From Desulfobacteraceae bacterium (GTDB lineage: Bacteria > Desulfobacterota > Desulfobacteria > Desulfobacterales > Desulfosalsimonadaceae): a stretch of 6,507 nt of DNA. The DNA is taken from NCBI GenBank assembly GCA_011389605.1, contig JAABTZ010000190.1:1-6507 (forward strand). The letters are read 5' to 3'. The notes under the pieces were generated by a model, which was not told where the DNA came from, did no database searches, and saw only the letters and a list, made by a program, of their open reading frames with translations. The position numbers and the translations under genes are program-made. Shown here one piece after another: positions 1 to 6,064 of this stretch. How positions within the stretch are numbered: position 1 is the stretch's first letter; the number at the start of each line of letters is the position of its first letter.

Positions 1-164
1 TCCTGAAAATGGTCTATGAAAAGGAGGATCTTCAGGTGGATCACTGCGGAAAGGATCCGCACTACAATTTTTACGAATATGCCGGCGTGGCAACAAAAGC
101 CCGCAGCAAGGGAGAGCACGTAAAGGAAGAGCCGCCGGTCAATTTCAAAACCAATATGCCGTAA
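1..164 (+). CDS. nuoI: NADH-quinone oxidoreductase subunit I, C-terminal fragment
   Basis: The reading frame enters from the left edge (first whole codon at position 3) and ends at TAA 162-164, leaving 53 C-terminal residues. Visible are LQVDHCGKDPHYNFY, then AGVATKARSKGEH and EEPPVNFKTNMP, the kind of tail that follows the ferredoxin-like core of NuoI in Desulfobacterota. In the family, NuoI is the peripheral-arm subunit that binds two [4Fe-4S] clusters (N6a and N6b) and passes electrons to N2 near the quinone site. Those cysteine motifs would lie upstream, so cluster binding cannot be checked here. The gene stops 5 bp before nuoJ, so the two are almost certainly cotranscribed. The identification rests on this tail plus the I-J-K-L-M-N gene order. 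It is cut only by the window edge; there is no sign of a lesion. Confidence 0.88.
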   Translation, partial: LKMVYEKEDLQVDHCGKDPHYNFYEYAGVATKARSKGEHVKEEPPVNFKTNMP

Positions 165-169
165 GTGAT

Positions 170-697
170 ATGACAATTTACGCTGTTTTCTTCTACATAA
201 TCGCCGCATTGATAATCGCAGCCACGGGACTTGCGATCACAAGAAAGCACATGGTCCACGCAGTACTCTGCCTGGTGGTGTCGTTTTTCGGAACCGCTTT
301 GCTGTTTTATCTTTTGGGCGCCCCGCTGCCGGCCATTTTCCAGGTGATCATCTATGCCGGGGCCATCATGGTTTTGTTTCTGTTCATTGTCATGATGATC
401 CGCATTGATCCGGAAAAGACGCATAGGTTTCCATTGGGCCACTACCTGGCCGCAGGCGGGATCTGCGGAGCCTATTTCGTGGCGGCCGTGCTGCTGACCC
501 TGCTTTCCGGGCCCCGGGCCCGGCAACCCATGCCCGCAGCCACGGCATCGCCGTTTGATTTCGGATACTACCTGTTTGACAGGCACTGGCTGTCTATTGA
601 GATGATATCGCTTCTGCTCCTGGTCGCCCTTATCGGGACCCTGCACCTCGGGCTGGGCCGGGTGGGCCGAAAACAGAAAAAAGGCGGTGGGCAATGA
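170..697 (+). CDS. nuoJ: NADH-quinone oxidoreductase subunit J
   Basis: This 175-residue membrane protein is close to the usual NuoJ length (184 in E. coli). About five hydrophobic helices can be seen, at roughly residues 4-22, 29-50, 54-77, 90-112 and 141-163. The hallmark is helix 3, VIIYAGAIMVLFLFIVMM (residues 59-76, with Tyr62). In complex I structures this helix carries a pi-bulge and is thought to switch between conformations as it connects the quinone site to the proton channels. The loop between helices 4 and 5 (about 113-138) is rich in Pro, Arg and Ala. The C-terminus is basic and glycine-rich. The start at 170 lies 5 bp after the nuoI stop with no clear Shine-Dalgarno, which suggests translational coupling. 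The stop overlaps the nuoK start as ATGA. Only the start strength is uncertain. Confidence 0.96.
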   Translation: MTIYAVFFYIIAALIIAATGLAITRKHMVHAVLCLVVSFFGTALLFYLLGAPLPAIFQVIIYAGAIMVLFLFIVMMIRIDPEKTHRFPLGHYLAAGGICGAYFVAAVLLTLLSGPRARQPMPAATASPFDFGYYLFDRHWLSIEMISLLLLVALIGTLHLGLGRVGRKQKKGGGQ

Positions 698-1023
698 TCG
701 TACCCTACACCCATGTCATGCTCCTGGGCGGGGTCCTGTTTCTTCTCGGCATGATCTGCACCCTGACCCGCCGGAACCTTATCATGATCATTCTCGGCCT
801 GGAGATCATGCTCAATGCCGCGGCCATAACCTTTGTGGGGGCAGGGCTGCACCTGCAGCAGATCGAAGGCCAGGCCATCGCCCTGTTTATTTTGGCCGTG
901 GCTGCCGCAGAAGTTTCAGTGGGCCTGGCCCTGGTGGTCTGCATTTACCGGCAGACCGGAACCGTGGATCCGCAATGCATAGAAGGCAATAAATGTCAGC
1001 TGAAGCCCGATCAAACCGGTTAA
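694..1023 (+). CDS. nuoK: NADH-quinone oxidoreductase subunit K
   Basis: This 109-residue protein has three hydrophobic helices (about 5-24, 29-51 and 60-85), as in NuoK (MrpC-like, about 100 residues). The two membrane glutamates needed for coupled proton transfer in E. coli (Glu36 and Glu72) are present as Glu37 in LGLEIMLN and Glu73 in AAAEVSVGLA. With NuoJ it forms the start of the hydrophilic axis leading to NuoN, NuoM and NuoL. The start is fixed by the 4-bp ATGA overlap with nuoJ. A weak purine-rich stretch (AAAGGCGGTGGG) lies just upstream. The tail after GTVDP is about 8-10 residues longer than usual and polar (CIEGNKCQLKPDQTG). It looks like a harmless extension, but the region also contains an out-of-frame small reading frame, described in the findings. 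Confidence 0.96.
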   Translation: MIVPYTHVMLLGGVLFLLGMICTLTRRNLIMIILGLEIMLNAAAITFVGAGLHLQQIEGQAIALFILAVAAAEVSVGLALVVCIYRQTGTVDPQCIEGNKCQLKPDQTG

Positions 1024-1045
1024 CCGCACAAACACTAAAAACTGA

Positions 1046-2941
1046 ATGCGGGAAAGCCTGATTATGTTTTCCAAACCCGTACCTGCAGATTCGCTTTACC
1101 TGGCCTGGGCCGCTGCCGTTTTTCCACTGGCGGCTTTCGGAATCATCATGATCTTTTTGCGCCGCCTGCCCAAAGCGGCCGCAGGGGTTTCCCTGAGCGC
1201 AATTGCCGTTTCCCTGGTGTGTGCGGTTTGCCTTTTGGCCCGTCACTGGCATCTGGAGATGCCGCTGGAGTCAACGGTCCAATGGATGGCTTCCAGTGAT
1301 TTCGAAATTCCAGTAGGTGTCCTGATAGATGGGTTGAGCCTGCTTATGCTGGTGATTGTCTCGGGTATTGCTTTTCTGGTCCAATTGTATTCCATCGGGT
1401 ACATGGCCGGCGATCCCGGCTATGCACGGTATTTTGGCTTCATGTCTCTTTTTGCCTGGGCCATGACCAGCCTGGTCCTTGCCCCGAATATCCTTCAGTT
1501 GTTTATTTTCTGGGAACTGGTGGGACTTTCCTCCTACCTGCTCATCGGTTTCTGGTACGAAAAGCTTTCCGCCAGCCAGGCCGGCAAAAAGGCCTTTGTC
1601 ATGACCCGGGCAGGCGACACCCTGTTTTTCTGCGGCTGGCTGATCCTGCTGGTATGGGGCGGCACAGTTAGCATCCTGGATCTGAACCACTCGGCCCACA
1701 GCCTTTCCCAGGCAATGGTGACGGCCTCGGCGCTGCTGGTGTTCGGCGGGATTGCGGGCAAAAGCGCCCAATTCCCGCTCATGACCTGGCTTCCGGATGC
1801 CATGGAGGGCCCCGCTCCTGTCAGTGCTCTGCTGCATTCAGCCACCATGGTGGCTGCGGGTGTTTTTCTGCTGGGACGGCTGTTTCCTTTTTTCAGCCAG
1901 TCAGATGCGGCCATGACCGTGTGCCTGTTTATCGGCTTTGTCAGCATGCTACTATCAGCCACCATGGCCATGGTGAGCCGTGATATCAAGCAGGTTTGGG
2001 CCTATTCCACTGTCAGCCAGCTGGGATTTATGATCATGGCACTCGGGGCCGGCGGCTACGCTGCCGGCATATTCCACCTGACCACCCATGCCGGGTTCAA
2101 GGCGCTTTTGTTTCTTTGTGCAGGCATGCTGATCCATGCCTGTGAAACCAATGACATGTTTGAAATAGGACAGGCCGGGGGCCGGCGCATGAAGCTGACC
2201 GTGCTCTGTATGACAATCGGCGCCCTGGCGCTTTCCGGGATCTGGCCCTTTTCCGGTTTTTTCAGCAAGGAAGAGATCATGGCAGCGCTGGCTGCTGCAA
2301 ACAGTCCGGTCTGGTACATTGGCGGGCTTGCGGGCGTGTTTCTGACCGCATATTATTCATTCCGCCTCATTTTCGTCATCCTTCTTCCCGGCAGCACAAA
2401 GGCGCACGGCCCCGGCAGCCAATCCGGGCCGGAGCATGCCCGGGCAGTTATGCATGCGGTGCTGGTGATACTTGCCGTTATTACGCTGGTGATGGGTTTT
2501 TTTGCCGAAAGTCTCCAGAATCTGCTCACCGGCCAGGGTGTCAATGCCCCGGGCGTGCATGGTCCTTTTCCGGCAAAGGTGGTCTCGCCGGTACTGGCGA
2601 TTGCCGGAATCGTGGTTGCCTGGCTGGAATTCGGCCGCAAAGACTCGGCCCGGATCGGGTTTGCCGGGCGCATCAGCCCGGTGGCCCGCTTGTTTGGTCA
2701 GCGCTGGTACCTGGATCACGCATACGGATGGCTGGTTGGCAGAATCCTTGACCGGGGGATTGCCGAGGGATGCCAGCAGAATGAAAACCGGGTGATTGAA
2801 AAAATTCTCCACACAGTTGCCGGGTCGGTGACGGCCTGCGGCCGCGCGGCCGCGGGGTGGCACCGGGCTATGATCCAGTCGAAGTTAATGGTGGTTTTTG
2901 CCGTGGTGTTCGGATTGACTCTGATCCTGCTGGCTGCATGA
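1046..2941 (+). CDS. nuoL: NADH-quinone oxidoreductase subunit L
   Basis: At 631 residues this is normal for NuoL (613 in E. coli), the distal antiporter-like proton channel of complex I. Residues matching the E. coli functional set are all present: Glu157 in FWELVGLSSYLLIGF (E144), Arg188 and Asp191 in TRAGD (R175, D178), Lys239 in AGKSAQFPL (K229), His264 in SALLHSATM (H254), His344 and His348 (H334, H338), Lys352 in GFKALLFL (K342) and Lys408 in FFSKEE (K399). The C-terminal part (about 530-610) fits the lateral amphipathic helix that runs along NuoM and NuoN, followed by an anchor helix (SKLMVVFAVVFGLTLILLAA). The start is uncertain. ATG 1046 has no Shine-Dalgarno. ATG 1064 (Met7, MFSKPVP) has a weak GGGAAAG at 1050-1056 and would avoid an Arg at a probably periplasmic N-terminus. 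The longer frame is listed because neither signal is strong. Confidence 0.96.
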   Translation: MRESLIMFSKPVPADSLYLAWAAAVFPLAAFGIIMIFLRRLPKAAAGVSLSAIAVSLVCAVCLLARHWHLEMPLESTVQWMASSDFEIPVGVLIDGLSLLMLVIVSGIAFLVQLYSIGYMAGDPGYARYFGFMSLFAWAMTSLVLAPNILQLFIFWELVGLSSYLLIGFWYEKLSASQAGKKAFVMTRAGDTLFFCGWLILLVWGGTVSILDLNHSAHSLSQAMVTASALLVFGGIAGKSAQFPLMTWLPDAMEGPAPVSALLHSATMVAAGVFLLGRLFPFFSQSDAAMTVCLFIGFVSMLLSATMAMVSRDIKQVWAYSTVSQLGFMIMALGAGGYAAGIFHLTTHAGFKALLFLCAGMLIHACETNDMFEIGQAGGRRMKLTVLCMTIGALALSGIWPFSGFFSKEEIMAALAAANSPVWYIGGLAGVFLTAYYSFRLIFVILLPGSTKAHGPGSQSGPEHARAVMHAVLVILAVITLVMGFFAESLQNLLTGQGVNAPGVHGPFPAKVVSPVLAIAGIVVAWLEFGRKDSARIGFAGRISPVARLFGQRWYLDHAYGWLVGRILDRGIAEGCQQNENRVIEKILHTVAGSVTACGRAAAGWHRAMIQSKLMVVFAVVFGLTLILLAA

Positions 2942-2944
2942 GGA
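2940..2944 (+). promoter_or_regulatory. Ribosome binding site of nuoM overlapping the nuoL stop
   Basis: GAGGA overlaps the last two bases of the nuoL TGA stop and sits 10 nt before the nuoM ATG at 2955. It is the clearest Shine-Dalgarno in the operon. Because terminating ribosomes cover it, nuoM initiation is probably coupled to nuoL translation (inference). Confidence 0.6.
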
Positions 2945-2954
2945 AAAATACCAC

Positions 2955-4502
2955 ATGGAACTGCACGCTGCACAATTTCCGTTTTTGAGCACACTTCTGC
3001 TCTTTTGTATCGCAAGCCTCGGCCTGGTGCTGGTGCTGCCGAAAAACAGCAATACCGCGGTCAAATGGGTCAGCGCGGTGTGTTCCGGTGCCACCCTGGC
3101 CCTGGCCCTGTTTTTGTTTGCAGCCTATGACCGGGAACTGGGCGGCATGCAGTTTGTGGAGCAATACCGATGGATTCCGGCCCTGGGCATTAGCTGTATT
3201 CACGGAATTGACGGATTTGCCGCACCCATGCTGCTGCTCACCGGCATTGTTTTTTTCACCGGGGTCCTTACCATGTGGCACCTCAAGCACCGGGTCAAGG
3301 AATTTTTCGCCCTGTTCATCCTCCTGGTCACCGGCGTCTACGGAATGTTTATGGCCCTTGATTTGTTTTTCATCTTTGTGTGGTTTGACGTATCCCTTCT
3401 TCCCATGTACCTGCTCATCGTGATCTGGGGAAGCACCCTTCGGGAATACGGGGCCATGAAGCTAACCCTGTACCTGCTGTTTGGCAGTGCCCTTATTCTT
3501 CCCGGCATTGTTTACCTGGTATCCGTATCCGGGCTGGACACATTTTCCCTTCCGGCATTGGCACAAAAGGGCGTGTTTTCAGGTTTTGAGCAGAAGGTGG
3601 CGTTTTTTTTGTTTTATGTCGGTTTTGGCATCCTGGCCGGGGTCTGGCCCTTTCATACCTGGTCACCGCCCGGTCACGTGGCCGCTCCCACGGCTGTCAG
3701 CATGCTGCATGCCGGCGTGCTCATGAAAATCGGTGCGTTTGGCATCCTGCGTGTTGGCATGTTTTTGTGCCCCCAGGGGTGGGTGCACTGGGCACCGCTC
3801 ATGGCAGTTCTTGCAACCATAGGCATTGTGTACGGGGCCCTTGTGGGTCTGCGCCAGACAGACCTGAAATTTGTGATCGGCTATTCAAGCGTCTCCCACA
3901 TGGGAATCGTGGGGCTCGGGTTTGCCACCATGACCGTGGACGGCATTAACGGGGCGGTGTTTCAAATGTTTGCACACGGGGTCATGACCGCCTTGTTCTT
4001 TTCGGCCGTGGGGCATTTCTACGATCAAACCCACACCCGGCAAATCGGAGAGCTCGGCGGACTTTGCCGTGTGATGCCAGTGGCCGGCAGCTATTTTATT
4101 CTCGCAGCCCTGGCGGGCATCGGTGTTCCCTGTCTGGCGAGTTTCTGGGCCGAACTGCTGGTTTTCATCGGTGCATTCCGCGTCTATCCTGTCCTGGCAA
4201 TAATTTCCCTTGGAGTGCTGGTGATCAATGCCCTGTTTATTCTAAGGGTCGTGGAGAAAACCTGCTTCGGGCCAATGGCCGTTCACTGGGCGCATTTACA
4301 GGATGTAACCTTCGGCATGGCAATTCCGCGTGCCGTTCTGGCAGCAGCCATCGTGATCTTCGGCCTTATGCCGTTTCTCATGTATGAGGTAATCCAGACC
4401 GCCACGATTCCCCTGATCAACGGTTTAAACTCGCTGGCGGGTCAGACCGCCGCTGATTCAATAAACACGCTGTTAAGCCAATGGATGAGCCGATTGCCAT
4501 GA
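2955..4502 (+). CDS. nuoM: NADH-quinone oxidoreductase subunit M (variant proton channel residues)
   Basis: At 515 residues this is close to E. coli NuoM (509), the middle antiporter-like subunit. It falls in order between NuoL and NuoN and has the family core: WPFHTW (231-236), APTAVSMLHAGVLMKIGAFGILR (244-266, Lys258 matching E. coli K265), SSVSHMGIVGLGF (311-323), His340 in FAHGVMTALFF, and Glu400 in FWAELLVFIGAF (E. coli E407). Two classical channel residues differ. The TM5 glutamate (E. coli E144) is Asp145 in VWFDVSLLPMYLL. The TM7 lysine (E. coli K234, normally four residues before WPFHTW) is Leu227 in FGILAGVWPF. The acidic residue of the usual WLPDAH is also gone (WSPPGH). Both codons were read directly: GAC at 3387-3389 and CTG at 3633-3635. 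The frame is open throughout, so this looks like a functional variant subfamily, not a decayed gene. It has a good Shine-Dalgarno, and its stop overlaps the nuoN ATG. Confidence 0.95.
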   Translation: MELHAAQFPFLSTLLLFCIASLGLVLVLPKNSNTAVKWVSAVCSGATLALALFLFAAYDRELGGMQFVEQYRWIPALGISCIHGIDGFAAPMLLLTGIVFFTGVLTMWHLKHRVKEFFALFILLVTGVYGMFMALDLFFIFVWFDVSLLPMYLLIVIWGSTLREYGAMKLTLYLLFGSALILPGIVYLVSVSGLDTFSLPALAQKGVFSGFEQKVAFFLFYVGFGILAGVWPFHTWSPPGHVAAPTAVSMLHAGVLMKIGAFGILRVGMFLCPQGWVHWAPLMAVLATIGIVYGALVGLRQTDLKFVIGYSSVSHMGIVGLGFATMTVDGINGAVFQMFAHGVMTALFFSAVGHFYDQTHTRQIGELGGLCRVMPVAGSYFILAALAGIGVPCLASFWAELLVFIGAFRVYPVLAIISLGVLVINALFILRVVEKTCFGPMAVHWAHLQDVTFGMAIPRAVLAAAIVIFGLMPFLMYEVIQTATIPLINGLNSLAGQTAADSINTLLSQWMSRLP

Positions 4503-5920
4503 CAAACTGGACCCTTTTTATTCCTGAACTCTATAGCCTGGGAGCAGCCGGCGTGTTTTTTCTTTTCTGCCTTTGCCGGCCCGATTCCCGCCGGGATTAT
4601 GGCGCTGCCATGATTTTGTCGGCACTCGGTCTTTTTCTTACAGTCTGGTCTGTGGGTTTCCAGGGGAGCCTGTTTGAAGGGGTCTACCGGGTTGATCTTT
4701 ACTCCCAGGTATTCAAGGTGCTCATCTATTGCGGTTTTTTTCTCGCTGTTTGCCTGTGTGCAGATCTTTCCGGGGTTGACGAAAGCCGCCACAGTGAATT
4801 CTACTTCCTTCTTGCTCTGTGTACCCTGGCAATGATGCTGCTGGTGAGCTGCGTGCATTTGCTCGCCATTTATATCGCCCTGGAGCTTTCCTCCTACAGC
4901 TTATACGTGCTTGTCTACCTTCGCCGGGGATACCAAAAGGGCCTGGAGTCGGCGCTGAAATACTTTATTATGGGAGCGGCCTCATCTGCACTCATGCTTT
5001 TTGGGTTCGCCCTTGTTTACGGTACCGGGCAGTCCGCCTATCTTGTCGACCTGATGCGGGATCTGCCCGGAAGGATTAATGAACCAGTTGTTCTGATCGG
5101 GTTTATTCTCGCCCTTTCCGGGTTTTTCTTCAAGCTTGCGGTCTTTCCGTTTCATTTCTGGGCGCCGGATGCCTACGAAGGCGCCCCTCACCAGGTATCG
5201 GCATACATTGCAACCGCATCCAAAGTCGCCGCCATTGCCGTTCTAATTCGCATCATAGCCTTAAGCGGCGGTCAAAGTGACCGCCTGGCATGGTTTTTGA
5301 TTGTCCTGTCAGTTGCCTCCATGACCGTGGGCAATCTGGCTGCAATAGCACAGAAGGATCTCAAGCGGCTTTTGGCCTTTTCCAGCGTGGCTCATGCCGG
5401 CTACGTGATGATAGGAATTTTAAGCCTTACCGCACTCGGCTATGCCAGTGCGGTATTCTACGGGATGTCGCTTCTGGTCATGAAGTTCACCTGTTTTATG
5501 GTTGTTGTCAAGGCATCAGAGAACGGCCGCAACATCAGCACCGGGGATCTGGCAGGCCTTCACTACCGGGCCCCTGTGCTGGCCCTGGCCCTGCTGCTGG
5601 CGCTTTTCGGCCTGGCCGGCATTCCGCCCACCATGGGTTTTACGGCAAAACTGCTCATTTTCACCGCTGCCATGAAACAGGGACTGCTCTGGCTGGTGAT
5701 TGCAGCCATGTTCAATGTGGTCATCTCCCTGTACTACTACCTCCAGATCCTAAAGGCCGCCTACTTTATCGAGCCGGAGGGACAACCGCCCCCGATTGTT
5801 GTTTCAACCCCCTTGAAACTGGCTGCCATTGCCATGATTCTCCTAATGGTCGCAGGCGGTGTCTATCCCGGCCCGGTAATAGACCTGGCAGGTGACATGA
5901 CCATGGGCCTGTTTCCCTAG
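4499..5920 (+). CDS. nuoN: NADH-quinone oxidoreductase subunit N
   Basis: This 473-residue protein (485 in E. coli) is the antiporter-like subunit next to NuoK. The functional residues are present: Glu129 in IALELSSYSLYVL (E. coli E133), Lys154 in ALKYFIMGA (K158), Lys212 in FFFKLAVFPFHFWAPDAYEGAP (K217), Lys242 in TASKVAAI (K247) and Lys384 in GFTAKLLIF (K395). The SSVAHAGYVMIG motif (295-306) and GLAGIPPTMGF (371-381) are typical of NuoN. ATG 4499 was chosen because it makes an ATGA overlap with the nuoM stop, like nuoJ-nuoK, and has a weak GGATGAG at 4483-4489. An in-frame ATG at 4481 would add MDEPIA but has no ribosome binding site. Two local differences are HQ after EGAP and a lysine (Lys329) in YGMSLLVMKFTCF, where related proteins usually have a neutral residue. 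It is the last gene of the operon in this window. Confidence 0.95.
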   Translation: MTNWTLFIPELYSLGAAGVFFLFCLCRPDSRRDYGAAMILSALGLFLTVWSVGFQGSLFEGVYRVDLYSQVFKVLIYCGFFLAVCLCADLSGVDESRHSEFYFLLALCTLAMMLLVSCVHLLAIYIALELSSYSLYVLVYLRRGYQKGLESALKYFIMGAASSALMLFGFALVYGTGQSAYLVDLMRDLPGRINEPVVLIGFILALSGFFFKLAVFPFHFWAPDAYEGAPHQVSAYIATASKVAAIAVLIRIIALSGGQSDRLAWFLIVLSVASMTVGNLAAIAQKDLKRLLAFSSVAHAGYVMIGILSLTALGYASAVFYGMSLLVMKFTCFMVVVKASENGRNISTGDLAGLHYRAPVLALALLLALFGLAGIPPTMGFTAKLLIFTAAMKQGLLWLVIAAMFNVVISLYYYLQILKAAYFIEPEGQPPPIVVSTPLKLAAIAMILLMVAGGVYPGPVIDLAGDMTMGLFP

Positions 5921-5939
5921 CACCGGCACGGACATCCGG

Positions 5940-5978
5940 AAAAATACCTGCCAACGGAAAACCCCTGGTTTACGGCAG
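5940..5978 (-). terminator. Candidate intrinsic terminator of aroC
   Basis: Read on the - strand, CTGCC (5978-5974) pairs with GGCAG (5952-5948). Inside it AAACC and GGTTT form a perfect 5-bp stem around an AGG triloop (5971-5959), with a short bulge between the two stems. The hairpin is followed, after three bases, by five T (plus-strand AAAAA at 5940-5944). It lies about 85 bp beyond the aroC stop, in the expected place. The bulge makes it weaker than the nuo terminator. On the + strand there is no T tract directly after the stem. Confidence 0.4.
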
Positions 5979-6064
5979 ACACTATTGGGATACAGGAACC
6001 TGATTTTGACAACCCAATGAATGATGCTCTCGTAAAAAGTGAAGTGGGTCTTTATTCGAGACTA

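Noticed and set aside
507..523. Inverted repeat CCGGGCCC-C-GGGCCCGG in nuoJ
   Set aside because: It lies within the Gly-Pro-Arg-Ala loop codons, with no T tract or associated feature. It is most likely a composition effect.
71..694. Long antisense open frame (207 codons) opposite nuoI/nuoJ
   Set aside because: It is rich in Gln, His, Gly and Asp, has no recognisable domain and lies opposite conserved nuoJ. This is typical of a codon-bias shadow in GC-rich DNA.
2357..2863. Antisense open frame opposite the end of nuoL
   Set aside because: It has low-complexity composition, no family resemblance and no upstream signal. It is a shadow of nuoL.
2955..5920. Possible second NuoM (2M-type complex I with an extra antiporter subunit)
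   Set aside because: Only one copy each of L, M and N is present, in the standard order. The last gene matches NuoN by its EGAP, AHAGY and GIPPTMGF motifs, not NuoM.
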